From VXPQ01 sp965232485 (lineage in GTDB: Bacteria > Bacteroidota > Rhodothermia > Rhodothermales > VXPQ01), in contig OZ246975.1 of the NCBI GenBank assembly GCA_965232485.1, positions 2,542,001 to 2,606,000 of the forward strand: a DNA stretch of 64,000 bases. Direction: 5' to 3'. Shown piece by piece: positions 43,072 to 51,186 of this stretch. Within the stretch, counting starts at the first letter, position 1. The number at the start of each line of letters is the position of its first letter. The position numbers and the translations under genes were made by a program. The notes under the pieces are model-generated. The model made no database searches. It was given only the letters and a program-made list of their open reading frames with translations, and was not told the origin of the DNA.

Positions 43072-44109
43072 TCAAGCGGGTCCGAGACGATCCGCGGGTC
43101 GGTTTGTACGTCGGTCGGGAATAGATCGTTCGATGAGCAACAGCAACAAGGCAAGCGCCAGCGGCCATTGGAATTTTTCGTCGTATGCCTCGAATTCTTC
43201 CTGGGCGAACTCGTTTCTTTCCAAACGTTCGAGCGCCTCTGTTATTTTGGACAGGGAGCTGGATGTGCGGGCAATGCGAAAATAAGCGCCGCCTTCGGAC
43301 AATTGCCGCAGGCCATTTTCCTCAAGACGGGTCCGTACGATGTCTCCCTCTGCATTTTCCCGGAATCCGATGCGTCGTCCGTTTTGGTAGATGGGGATTG
43401 GGCTTCCGTCCGTTTCGCCCACGCCCGCGGCGAACATGACGATATTTTCATCGCGGGCCAGCCCGGCCAGTTCGTCAATCTCCGCTACGTGGTTTTCTCC
43501 ATCCGATACGAAAAGCAGCGCCCGACTGCGCGCCTCGTCCGCCGAAGTTGCGGACAGGTCGAAAGCCTGCGCGGCCATGTCCAGCGCGGCGCCAAAGTCC
43601 GTGCCCGGCACAGCGATGGCGTTCGGATCGGCTATGTCGAGGAAGAGCCGCACCGCCGAATAATCTGTCGTGAGGGGGCATTGCAGGAAGGCGTCTCCGG
43701 CGAAAATGACCAGCCCTATCCGGTCGCCGCGCAGTTCGTTCAGCAGTTTGCGGACCTCGTTTTTGGCGCGCTCCAGGCGATTGGGCGCCACATCTTCGGC
43801 CAGCATGGAAGCAGATACGTCGAGGGCGACGACCAGATCGACGCCTTCGCGCTTTACGTCGCGGAGTTGCGCGCCGAAGCGCGGCCCGGCCAGCGCAAGG
43901 GCAAGCAGGGCCATCGCGCAGGTCACGGCGGCGGCTTTCCATCGTCGTCGCCGCGCACTGATTCCGGGCGCGAGGCGGGCCACGGTGTCTCGCAGGCCGA
44001 ACCGCCGCATGGCCTCGCGCCGTTTGTGCGCCGCCCACAGGTAGAGCAGTACGGCCAGTGCGGGGCCGGCCGCCACGGTCCAGAGATATGCGGGATGCAG
44101 CCAGTCCAT
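43072..44109 (-). CDS. batB: BatB, von Willebrand factor A-domain membrane protein
   Basis: 345 aa from ATG 44109 (MDWLHPAYLWTVAAGP), 5 bp after the batA stop. Two N-terminal membrane spans, then a VWA domain with the metal-ion-dependent adhesion site DVSASM at 97-102 and later TDFGAAL and SDGENH. A last hydrophobic stretch (WPLALALLLLLIE) anchors the C-terminus. Expected to form a membrane complex with BatA. Confidence 0.92.
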   Translation of the reverse strand: MDWLHPAYLWTVAAGPALAVLLYLWAAHKRREAMRRFGLRDTVARLAPGISARRRRWKAAAVTCAMALLALALAGPRFGAQLRDVKREGVDLVVALDVSASMLAEDVAPNRLERAKNEVRKLLNELRGDRIGLVIFAGDAFLQCPLTTDYSAVRLFLDIADPNAIAVPGTDFGAALDMAAQAFDLSATSADEARSRALLFVSDGENHVAEIDELAGLARDENIVMFAAGVGETDGSPIPIYQNGRRIGFRENAEGDIVRTRLEENGLRQLSEGGAYFRIARTSSSLSKITEALERLERNEFAQEEFEAYDEKFQWPLALALLLLLIERSIPDRRTNRPADRLGPA

Positions 44110-44114
44110 GCGGG

Positions 44115-45101
44115 TCAGGGGGCGCGACGAAGGCGCGTAGCGGAGAGCAAGAGTTCGACCAGCAGCAGGCCAAGGGCGGGCCACAAGAACAGGGCGTAAT
44201 GCTCCGTGTAATCTGTGTAGAATCGCTCCGCTATTTCTGTTTTTTCGAGTTCGCCGATTTCTTCGTAGATACTTTGGAGCGTTTGCCGGTTCGTGGCGCG
44301 AAAATAGCGCCCGCCTGTGTTTTCCGCTACGGACGAGAGCATATCCTCATCTATTTCGACCTCGATCATTTGCCGTCGTTGCCCCCCGAAGGGATCGGCG
44401 AAGGGGAAAGGGGCTTCGCCATACGTACCCACCCCGATCGAATAGATGCGCACATCCATGGCCTGCGCAACTTCCGAGGCGGTTACGGGATCGATTTCTC
44501 CCCGGTTGTTTTGTCCGTCTGTAAGGAGAATCAGCACCTTGCTTTCGGCGGCGCTGTCCTTGAGGCGGTTTACGCCCATGGCGATGGCCGTACCGATAGC
44601 CGTGCCGTCTTCAATGACGCCTACCTCCACCTCGTCGAGCATCCGAAGCAGGAAATCGTAATCGAGCGTAAGCGGCGTTTGCGTATAGGCTTTTGCGGCG
44701 AACACGACCAGACCGACGCGGTCCGACGTGCGCGATGCGATGAATTCTGCGGCTACGTCGCGGGCGGCTTCGAACCGGTTCGGGGAAAAATCTTCGGCCC
44801 GCATGGAGGTGGACGTATCAAGCACCAGCACAATATCCACGCCCTCGGCGTATCGTTCGCGGATCGTGTCCCGTTCCTGCGGACGGGCAAGGGCCAATAT
44901 GCCAAGCGTTACCACGCCGGTCCGCAGCACGGCGGGCAGTTCCCGCATTCGCACCCACAACGACCGGGGCGCCTGCTGCGCCGGAGCGATGCTGCTGAAG
45001 CGCATGCCTTTGCGCACGCGAAATGCACGCCATCGCGTCCATCCCGCTGCAAGGGGGACGAGCACAAGGAGCCATAGCCACTCAGGTTGCGCGAACTGCA
45101 T
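44115..45101 (-). CDS. batA: BatA, von Willebrand factor A-domain membrane protein
   Basis: 328 aa. N-terminal span (WLWLLVLVPLAAGW), a second span near 60-75, VWA domain with MIDAS DTSTSM at 95-100, EDGTAIGTAIAMG and LTDGQNNRGEIDP, and a C-terminal span (HYALFLWPALGLLLVELLL). Similar to BatB but with all MIDAS threonines and aspartates intact. Heads the batABC-batDE unit; 180 bp containing repeat B3 separates it from the upstream DUF4381-like gene. Confidence 0.93.
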   Translation of the reverse strand: MQFAQPEWLWLLVLVPLAAGWTRWRAFRVRKGMRFSSIAPAQQAPRSLWVRMRELPAVLRTGVVTLGILALARPQERDTIRERYAEGVDIVLVLDTSTSMRAEDFSPNRFEAARDVAAEFIASRTSDRVGLVVFAAKAYTQTPLTLDYDFLLRMLDEVEVGVIEDGTAIGTAIAMGVNRLKDSAAESKVLILLTDGQNNRGEIDPVTASEVAQAMDVRIYSIGVGTYGEAPFPFADPFGGQRRQMIEVEIDEDMLSSVAENTGGRYFRATNRQTLQSIYEEIGELEKTEIAERFYTDYTEHYALFLWPALGLLLVELLLSATRLRRAP

Positions 45102-45114
45102 ATCGTCCTGTAAA

Positions 45115-45152
45115 GGATACGCTGATTAAGTCCTCAAAGCTCAGAGGTTGAG
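45115..45152. repeat. Hairpin-linked dispersed repeat, copy B3
   Basis: GGATACGCTGATTAAGTCC at 45115-45133 followed by the stem CTCA...TGAG with inner CTC/GAG (45133-45152). Opposite orientation to B1 and B2. It lies in the 180-bp gap upstream of batA; the rest of that gap shows nothing recognisable. Confidence 0.6.
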
Positions 45153-45281
45153 CGGGATGCGCGGGCAAGGAATGACGAAGCAGTGTTGCAGGTCGATTCT
45201 GTACCTTGTTTTCGCCAAATTGTTGCCATGCGCGGCCCTGTCGCCGGGTCAATGTGGGGATCGCGACGCGGACTGTATGCG

Positions 45282-46418
45282 TCAAGGCGCGTTCGGGCTT
45301 GCGATCTCCGGTTCCGCAGGCGTCGCCGGCAGGTCCTCGGGTGCGTCGTCTGTTTTTTCTGTTTCGGTCGTTGCTGCGGCTTCCTCGGCGGCTTGCGCCT
45401 GCATTTCGATGGTTTCGATAATGCTTCGGGACGCGCCGATCAGGTCAGCGCCTTGTCTCGCAGGGGGACGAGCGTCGGCGAATTTTACATAATCGCAGGT
45501 CACGAGTACATTCCGAAACCGGCTGACCGCAGGGTCGTCGGGGACATCCTGCTCCTCAAGCAGGGCTACCGTTTCGCCGGTGGTCATTTCCAGGGCCGGG
45601 ACATGCAGGCGGCGGGCCGCGTAGGTTCTCAGTATCCCGGACAATTCATCGTAGAAAAACGGCGTGTTTCGAGGATCCGACAAGTCGATTCCTTCGAGGG
45701 CGTCCAGCCTGTCGAAGGCTTCCTGGTCGGGCGGAATGGGAGGGATGCTTTCCGTTTCGATCTCGTTATTGCGGCCTCGTCGCCAGCGCATCCACCAGAA
45801 AACGCCTGCCGCGGCAAGGAGCGCCAGCGCTATTCCTCCCGCAATCCACCATGCGGACCGCGGAAACGTCGCCAGGGGCGCAAGGTCCCGGATTCCCTCG
45901 GCCTCTGCCGGGACCAGGGAACGAACGGGAATCCATGTGGAATCCGTATGCAAGGCCACCGTTGTTTCGCCGGACGTGAACAGGACGGGGATGGGCGCCA
46001 CATACGCCGTATCAAGCGCAAACGCGACGGTCAGGTAGACCAGGCTGTCTACCTGTATGCCTCCAGGGAGCAAGCGTTCGCGCCGCACTGCGTCCAGCGC
46101 CTCCACATCGCCGAAAACGAGCGCTTCTTCCTCGTCGTTCGGGAGGCGGAACGAGACGGTTTCGGACGTATCGCGCCGCGCAGTGACCGCCAGAAAGAAT
46201 TGTTCGCCAATCGCTACGCTGTCGGCGAGCACATGCAGGCGGACCGCTCTCGCCGGATATGCGGTCGATGCGTCTTGCCCGGCGGCAGGCGGCGCCGTTG
46301 CGATGCAAACCGTCAGGAGCAATCCGGCGACCGCCCTTTGCATGCCGGTCGCGTCTTTTCGAAAGAGCGAAAACGCTTTCCGCGCCGGGGAAGCGTTACC
46401 CGATATGCGCCGCATCAT
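45282..46418 (-). CDS. Bat-locus membrane protein (BatD-N/DUF4381-like)
   Basis: 378 aa from ATG 46418, preceded by AGGAG at 6-nt spacing and overlapping the DUF58 stop (ATGA). Signal peptide around MQRAVAGLLLTVCIATAPPAAGQ. The periplasmic part (VRLHVLADSVAIGEQFFLAVTARRDTSETVSFRLPNDEEEALVFGD) has a BatD-like immunoglobulin-type pattern; one membrane span WWIAGGIALALLAAAGVFWWMRW; cytoplasmic tail FYDELSGILRTYAARRLHVPALEMTTGETVALLEEQ, typical of the membrane protein found between the DUF58 and batA genes in Bacteroidetes. Function unknown beyond the Bat complex. Confidence 0.82.
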   Translation of the reverse strand: MMRRISGNASPARKAFSLFRKDATGMQRAVAGLLLTVCIATAPPAAGQDASTAYPARAVRLHVLADSVAIGEQFFLAVTARRDTSETVSFRLPNDEEEALVFGDVEALDAVRRERLLPGGIQVDSLVYLTVAFALDTAYVAPIPVLFTSGETTVALHTDSTWIPVRSLVPAEAEGIRDLAPLATFPRSAWWIAGGIALALLAAAGVFWWMRWRRGRNNEIETESIPPIPPDQEAFDRLDALEGIDLSDPRNTPFFYDELSGILRTYAARRLHVPALEMTTGETVALLEEQDVPDDPAVSRFRNVLVTCDYVKFADARPPARQGADLIGASRSIIETIEMQAQAAEEAAATTETEKTDDAPEDLPATPAEPEIASPNAP

Positions 46419-47293
46419 GCTCTGCTCCTGTTTCGATGGCGGAAGAAGCGGATCAGGGGCTCCACATACCCTGCATCCATACGGATCGTCACATGATCCA
46501 TGCCGATGCGTCGGAACAGATCGTCGAGTTCCGTCCGCCGCGTCTCCGCAGAGGCTGCGAACGCTTCCCGTACCCTCCGGTCGTTCGTATCCACAATCGT
46601 CGTTTCGCCGGTTTCTGCATCGGTCAGTTCGACCAGTCCCATGCGGGGCAATGTGTGTTCGCGCGGATCCTCCAGCCGCACCCCAATGGCGTCGTGCCGC
46701 CGAGCCACCACGCGCAACGCTTTTTCGAACCCCTCGTCCATGAAATCGCTGATGACCAGTACGATGGAGCGGCGATCGAGCATGCGGGGCAGATAATTCA
46801 GCGCCGTCGCCAGATCGGTTCTTCGGGATTCCGGCTCGTGGGCGAACAGGTCCCGAAGCAAGCGCAGGACATGCCGTCGTCCTTTTTTCGGCGGCACGAA
46901 AAGTTCGACCTGATCCGAAATCAACAGGAGGCCCACCTTGTCGTTGTTGGAAATGGCGCTGAATCCGACGATGGCGCAAATTTCCGCGGCCCCTTCTCGC
47001 TTGAATTGCGTCTGCGATCCAAAATCCCCCGACCCGGATACGTCCACCACCAACATGAGCGTTTGTTCGCGCTCTTCTTCGAACACCTTCACATAGGTTT
47101 CTCCGGTGCGCGCAGAGACATTCCAGTCGATCGAACGAATATCGTCCCCTACCTGGTACGGCCGCACTTCCGAAAATTCAATGCCGAGTCCCTTGAAGGC
47201 CGAGTGGTATTCGCCTCCGAAGAAATTGTTGACGAGTCCTTTCGTGCGGATTTCGATCCGCCGAATTTTTTTGAACAGTTCCCGCGGAATCAT
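46415..47293 (-). CDS. DUF58 (VWA-like) protein of the Bat locus
   Basis: 292 aa. The family signature is FFGGEYHSAFKGLGIEFSEVRPYQVGDDIRSIDWNVSARTGETYVKVFEEEREQTLMLVVDVSGSG, with DVSGSG as a MIDAS-like motif, then VLVISDFMDEGFEKAL. In most genomes DUF58 genes sit next to a MoxR AAA+ ATPase gene; here the upstream neighbour is an aldo/keto reductase and no MoxR gene is in the window. Translationally coupled to the next gene. A TTAAGGATACGCTG fragment resembling the dispersed repeats precedes the start. Confidence 0.92.
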   Translation of the reverse strand: MIPRELFKKIRRIEIRTKGLVNNFFGGEYHSAFKGLGIEFSEVRPYQVGDDIRSIDWNVSARTGETYVKVFEEEREQTLMLVVDVSGSGDFGSQTQFKREGAAEICAIVGFSAISNNDKVGLLLISDQVELFVPPKKGRRHVLRLLRDLFAHEPESRRTDLATALNYLPRMLDRRSIVLVISDFMDEGFEKALRVVARRHDAIGVRLEDPREHTLPRMGLVELTDAETGETTIVDTNDRRVREAFAASAETRRTELDDLFRRIGMDHVTIRMDAGYVEPLIRFFRHRNRSRA

Positions 47294-47311
47294 GCGGCGT
47301 ACAGCGTATCC

Positions 47312-48283
47312 TTAATGAGACCATTCCGTGGGTTCCCGATCCCAGCGATGCGCTCGCAGCGCCTCGAGCAGATCGGCGTCCAGCCCGCCCTTGTCGCTGG
47401 CGGCGACATTGGCCTCGACGTGACGGAGTTTGCGCATGCCGGGAATAATGGTGGATACGGCGTCGCGCGAGAGAATGAACCGCAACGCCATTTCCGGCAG
47501 GCTCATGCCTTCGGGCGCTGTTTTTTTCAGCGCGTCGGCGCGGCGGACCGTTTCCGCCAGGTTGGCCGGCCCGAAGTAGATGTTTCGCCAGTCGCCTTCC
47601 GGCCATGCGGCGTCAAGGGTCAGGTTGCCCGTCAGCCCGCCTTCGTCGAACGGAACCCGGGCAATGACGGCGACGTCCATTTCCATGCAGGCCGGAAACA
47701 ATTCGTCTTCGGGCGCCTGGTCGAAAATGTTGTAGATCACTTGCACGGCGTCCACCAGTCCGCTCCGGACCGCCTTGATTCCATTCCAGGGTTCCCATCG
47801 ATTCAGGCTGATCCCGATGCCCCGGATCAGGCCCTGCCGCCGAAAATCCTCCAGCGCGGCGATCCATCGGTCGTCGTCGAGCCAGTCGTCTTCCCATACG
47901 TGCAGTTGCATGAGGTCGATATGGGGAAGGCCCGTGTTTTCGAGGCTTTTTTCGATGGATTCCTTCACGTAGTCAGGCGGAAACACATCGTCCAGCACGT
48001 ATCCGCGTCGGCTGGGCCATTGACGGTTTTTCGGCGGAACCTTGGAAGCCGTATACAGGGACGCATCCGGGTGCGCCGCCGCCAGTTTGCCCAGCAGCTG
48101 CTCGCTGTGTCCGTTTCCGTAGGCCAGCGCCGTATCGAAGAACGTACATCCGAGGGCAATGGCCCGACTCATGGAATGCATGGACTCGGCGTCATCGGAA
48201 TCCAGCCAGTCCGCCATGCCCCACATCCCGTATCCGATTTCGCTGACTTCCCGGTCGAGGCGTCCAAAACGACGATAATTCAT
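47312..48283 (-). CDS. Aldo/keto reductase
   Basis: 323 aa from ATG 48283 (MNYRRFGRLDREVSEIGYGMWG). The (alpha/beta)8 NADP(H)-dependent oxidoreductase family: catalytic Asp and Tyr in FFDTALAYGNGHSEQLLGK, Lys in LYTASKVPP, His in DLMQLHVWED, then IRGIGISLNRWEP and the cofactor end LRFILSRDAVSTIIPGMRKLRHVEANVAA. Tail-type YakC/Tas-like reductases act on aldehydes or sugars; the substrate is unknown. It precedes the DUF58 gene by 18 bp and may be cotranscribed with the Bat locus. Confidence 0.92.
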   Translation of the reverse strand: MNYRRFGRLDREVSEIGYGMWGMADWLDSDDAESMHSMSRAIALGCTFFDTALAYGNGHSEQLLGKLAAAHPDASLYTASKVPPKNRQWPSRRGYVLDDVFPPDYVKESIEKSLENTGLPHIDLMQLHVWEDDWLDDDRWIAALEDFRRQGLIRGIGISLNRWEPWNGIKAVRSGLVDAVQVIYNIFDQAPEDELFPACMEMDVAVIARVPFDEGGLTGNLTLDAAWPEGDWRNIYFGPANLAETVRRADALKKTAPEGMSLPEMALRFILSRDAVSTIIPGMRKLRHVEANVAASDKGGLDADLLEALRAHRWDREPTEWSH

Positions 48284-48493
48284 ATGCGGTTCTTGCTTGT
48301 TTTCGCGACAGGCGCTTCGCATGGCGCGCAGACTTTAGTATATTGCACGCTGTGCGAAGCGAATGTTCGCCGCGCTTTTGTTTCGGCAGGTATTCGAACG
48401 CTTTGGCGCATATTCGTTCCCCGAAACGATGCGTTGCGGCGTTTGCGCCGCGCCCATGATTCGTTTTTCGGAATTTCTTTATCTGCGCGTTCC

Positions 48494-49195
48494 ATGGCCG
48501 TTCGATTCGGCATTATCGTTTTTCCGGGGTCTAATTGCGATCACGACGCCTACCATGCCGCGAAGCATGTGTTTGGACAAGAGGCGCGTTTCATTTGGCA
48601 CAAGGAAAGCAGCGTCGGCGATGCGGATGTGATCGTTTTGCCCGGCGGCTTTTCGTATGGAGATTACCTGCGCTCCGGAGCCATTGCCCGATTTTCGCCG
48701 GTTATGCAGGACGTGGCGCGCTTTGCCTCGCGGGGCGGCCTGGTATTCGGTATTTGCAATGGGTTCCAGATGCTCTGCGAGATGGGTTTGTTGCCGGGCG
48801 TCCTGATGCGGAATGCTTCCCTGCGTTTCGTGTGCAAGCAGGTGGATTTACGGGTCGAAAACGCGCGTACGCCCTACACGACGCGCCTGAAGGAAGGGCA
48901 GGTCGTTCGGATTCCGGTTTCGCATGGCGAGGGGAATTATTTCGCCTCGGACGATGTGCTGGACCGTCTTGAGGGAGAAGGCCGCGTCGCGTTTCGGTAT
49001 TGCGACGAGGCGGGGGAATTTGCGCCGGAGGCGAACCCGAATGGCTCGGCCCGACACATTGCGGGCGTCGTGAACGAGGGGCGGAACGTGTTGGGCATGA
49101 TGCCGCATCCCGATCGCTGCGCAGAAGGCGTTCTGGGAAGCGCCGACGGAACGTATTTGTTCGAATCCATCATAGATCACATCGCGCAGGCGTAG
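48494..49195 (+). CDS. purQ: Phosphoribosylformylglycinamidine synthase, glutaminase subunit
   Basis: 233 aa. Class I glutamine amidotransferase: VRFGIIVFPGSNCDHDAYHA, ADVIVLPGGFSYGDYLRSGAIARFSP, nucleophile Cys88 in FGICNGFQMLCE, and the His of MMPHPDR with its Glu partner near the end. It supplies ammonia to PurL in purine synthesis. The start ATG 48494 follows purQ alignment; frames open upstream of it belong to noise. No purL or purS nearby. The rhomboid gene follows after 5 bp. Confidence 0.96.
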   Translation: MAVRFGIIVFPGSNCDHDAYHAAKHVFGQEARFIWHKESSVGDADVIVLPGGFSYGDYLRSGAIARFSPVMQDVARFASRGGLVFGICNGFQMLCEMGLLPGVLMRNASLRFVCKQVDLRVENARTPYTTRLKEGQVVRIPVSHGEGNYFASDDVLDRLEGEGRVAFRYCDEAGEFAPEANPNGSARHIAGVVNEGRNVLGMMPHPDRCAEGVLGSADGTYLFESIIDHIAQA

Positions 49196-49200
49196 CCCGC

Positions 49201-49833
49201 ATGATTTCCTTTTCCTCGTCCCCGGTCACGTTTTCTCTGCTGCTCGCCATCCTGCTGACGAGCGGCTATGCGCTGCTGTTCGATCGTTCGCTTCTGGACC
49301 GTCTGGCGTTCAGGCCGCATATGGCGCTGCGCCATGGGCAATATAGCCGGTTTATCACAGCGGGGTTCGTGCATGTGGGCGCAGGGCATCTGTTGTTCAA
49401 TATGATTACGCTGTACTTCTTCGGCCCGCCGATGGAGGACGTATTGGGTTCCGGTTCTTTTCTGGCGTTGTATTTCGGCTCCGAACTGGCGGCGCACGGG
49501 TTTTCCTTCGCTTTGCACAGAAATTCCGTTGCGTATGCGGCGGTAGGAGCCTCCGGGGCCATCAGCGGGGTTTTGTTCGGGTATTGTCTTTTTGCTCCGC
49601 TTCAGCCTATCTACATCGCCTTTGCGCCGATAGGCATTCCGGCGGCGCTTTTTGCCGTGGGGTATGTGGCGGTCTCCATGTATGCGATGCAGCGCGCTCG
49701 CAGCGGGGCGGGGGGCGGCATTGCGCACGAGGCGCATCTGGGCGGCGCGCTGGGCGGGCTGATGCTCACGATGTTGCTGGAGCCGGAATCGGTGGAGATA
49801 TTCCTGCGGGAGCTGGGCCGACTCGGGGTATAG
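49201..49833 (+). CDS. Rhomboid-family intramembrane serine protease
   Basis: 210 aa, six membrane segments. Catalytic Ser118 in VGASGAISGVLFG and His179 in HEAHLGGALGG; the oxyanion-type Asn67 in HLLFNM with the preceding His63. This is the GlpG-like core without extra domains. It cleaves within the membrane; the substrate is unknown. Probably cotranscribed with purQ. Confidence 0.9.
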   Translation: MISFSSSPVTFSLLLAILLTSGYALLFDRSLLDRLAFRPHMALRHGQYSRFITAGFVHVGAGHLLFNMITLYFFGPPMEDVLGSGSFLALYFGSELAAHGFSFALHRNSVAYAAVGASGAISGVLFGYCLFAPLQPIYIAFAPIGIPAALFAVGYVAVSMYAMQRARSGAGGGIAHEAHLGGALGGLMLTMLLEPESVEIFLRELGRLGV

Positions 49834-50097
49834 GATACGCTCCGGATGCCTCAAAATTTCCGTTATTTCTTGTATCTTCAGGGAAATTATTTTTCCTGTG
49901 CTCCTGAAAATTTCCGTTATTGTTTGCTTTATTCCCGGTTATTTGGTATTATATTGTCACCTCATGCGCTGGAGACCTCGTTCGCATCCGTCTTTTTTCC
50001 GGTTTTCAGGGATTGCGGCGCGTCAGTCGCGTTATTATTGGGCGTCGAAGGCCCGGCCTGTACGTCAGGCCGGGCCTTTCGGTTTATGGGGGGAAGA
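49834..50097. other. Intergenic region with direct repeats and a hairpin
   Basis: 264 bp. AAAATTTCCGTTATT occurs twice, at 49853-49867 and 49907-49921. CAGGGAAATTATTTTTCCTG (49879-49898) between them is a partial inverted repeat. A fragment GGATACGCTCCGGATGCC at the start is weakly like the dispersed repeat tip. No gene. Confidence 0.5.
50048..50078 (+). terminator. Strong hairpin terminator
   Basis: AAGGCCCGGCCTG (50048-50060), loop TACGT, and its exact complement CAGGCCGGGCCTT (50066-50078), followed by TTCGGTTT. A 13-bp GC-rich stem plus a U-rich tail is a typical intrinsic terminator. It lies 215 bp after the rhomboid stop and 20 bp before the truncated ATPase. Confidence 0.8.
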
Positions 50098-50681
50098 TGG
50101 GCGATTTTCTGGAACAGGTAGCCAAGACGCCTGAACGGACCCGTAATGCGCGGCTCAGGCGCATACAAAGAGTTCTGCGACTGGCGGTCCCGCAACTTGA
50201 GGAGATTGGCCTCCAGCGCGATGTTCGCGGCGCGCCGCATCTTCGGGGAAAGTATCAGCACTGGCGCGCACAAGCGGCCTGGCAGACGGAAGAACAGTTC
50301 TCGGATGGGACATTGCGACTCATGGGGCTTCTGTGGGCTTGCATGGAAACCGGAGGCGCATTGCTTCTGGAAGAGCCGGAGCTTTCGCTTCATACCGAGA
50401 TCGTACGCATGCTGCCTCAAATGCTGGCCAGGGTCCAGCGAAAAAATCACAGGCAGATAGTACTGAGTACGCATTCGGCGGAGTTGCTGCAGGATGACGG
50501 GATCGGGCTTGACGAAACGTTGCTCATTGACCTCCAACCGGGTGGCGCTACGGTTGCTTCGGCCGCATCGCGTTTCGAGATTCGCCAGTTGATAGAGGCG
50601 GGCCTTTCGCTTGCGGATGCGGTTATCCCTCAAACACGCCCTGCGCTGACCGACCAGTTGGCCCTGTTTGGAGATTCGTGA
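50098..50681 (+). pseudogene. Truncated AAA_21/OLD-like ATPase (C-terminal half only)
   Basis: 194 codons from ATG 50098 (MGDFLEQVAKTPERTRNARL). It contains the signature-like FSDGTLRLMGLLWA, a Walker B TGGALLLEEPELSLHTEIVRMLPQML and switch histidine QIVLSTHSAELL, ending RFEIRQLIEAGLSLADAVIPQT. The Walker A loop and about 190 N-terminal residues of comparable ATPases are missing; the terminator at 50048 sits where they should be. No frameshift remains in the surviving half. It overlaps the next frame by 4 bp (ATGA), the usual arrangement of the two-gene module. A product without a P-loop cannot hydrolyse ATP alone, so I treat it as a remnant. Confidence 0.75.
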
Positions 50682-50953
50682 ACGTGTCCGGGCGCATTCC
50701 CATATCCGCCGCGGTCGAAGGCATTGTTGACGAGGTGGTTGCGCGCAAGCTTGTTGCGCACGCAGGAGGTCGGATCGAGGCCATATACGGCAAGAATGGC
50801 AAGTCCGCTTTGCGAAGCAAGATCAATGGCTATAACAATGCGGCTCGTTATGCAGCTTGGCTGGCGCTCGTTGTGCGCGCCGTTATCCATCGCGGGGAAC
50901 CCGGACGAGTATCTATGCAAAATTTGCATAGATACCCCCTTTATTATGCATAA
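50678..50953 (+). pseudogene. Truncated Toprim/DUF4276-like partner of the ATPase
   Basis: 91 codons. The first ~65 (RIPISAAVEGIVDEVVARKLVAHAGGRIEAIYGKNGKSALRSKINGYNNAARYAAW) show the VEG..DE..A and GxxGKSxLxxxLxGYNNAAR pattern of the small protein often encoded directly after such ATPases. The family's acidic residues and C-terminal half, expected after AAW, are replaced by an unrelated end (RAVIHRGEPGRVSMQNLH) that runs into the palindrome array. The paired ATPase/Toprim architecture resembles known phage-defence modules such as PARIS and OLD-type systems, but that is inference, and this copy is broken at both genes. Confidence 0.6.
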
Positions 50954-51023
50954 ATCGCATAGGCATTTTTTGAATTATGCAAAAAATGCATAGACATGCG
51001 CCTTTCTATGCAATAATTGCATA
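50914..51023. repeat. Array of four 17-bp palindromes at exact 31-bp spacing
   Basis: Units TATGCAAAATTTGCATA (50914), TATGCATAAATCGCATA (50945), TATGCAAAAAATGCATA (50976) and TATGCAATAATTGCATA (51007). Starts are exactly 31 bp apart with three unrelated 14-bp spacers. Outer arms TATGC/GCATA are invariant and the centre varies. 31 bp is three DNA turns, so all units face the same side, as expected for cooperative binding of a dimeric protein. Confidence 0.95.
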
Positions 51024-51082
51024 ATGCCTTTCTGCGCCGCAAGCCGTTGCCCCTCTTTGCAACGCGGAACCCGCGATAGCCT

Positions 51083-51091
51083 TTATCCACA
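51083..51091 (+). promoter_or_regulatory. Consensus DnaA box beside an AT-rich patch
   Basis: TTATCCACA is an exact match to the DnaA box consensus. Thirty bases further lies TTGTTAATAAATTGTGAAAT, the most AT-rich run in the neighbourhood. A near match TGTGGATAC is at 51448. One box alone can be chance. Confidence 0.4.
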
Positions 51092-51152
51092 TATCTTTTG
51101 TACGCGGTGCACACTTTGTTAATAAATTGTGAAATAAATTTTCGCCAAGGTC

Positions 51153-51181
51153 TTGACGAGGCGAGTACGGGGGCTTATTAT
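51153..51181 (+). promoter_or_regulatory. Promoter TTGACG-17-TATTAT for the candidate RNA
   Basis: TTGACG at 51153-51158, 17 bp, TATTAT at 51176-51181. One base away from the boxes seen upstream of dnaX and at 22567. Transcription would begin near 51187. Confidence 0.65.
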
Positions 51182-51186
51182 GATGC

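Noticed and set aside
46259..49195. 978-codon plus-strand frame
   Set aside because: Its first 745 codons are antisense to the DUF58 and aldo/keto reductase genes; only the last 233 (purQ) are real.
50914..51023. CRISPR array
   Set aside because: Repeats are only 17 bp, imperfect and fully palindromic, spacers are 14 bp, there are just four units and no cas gene in the window.
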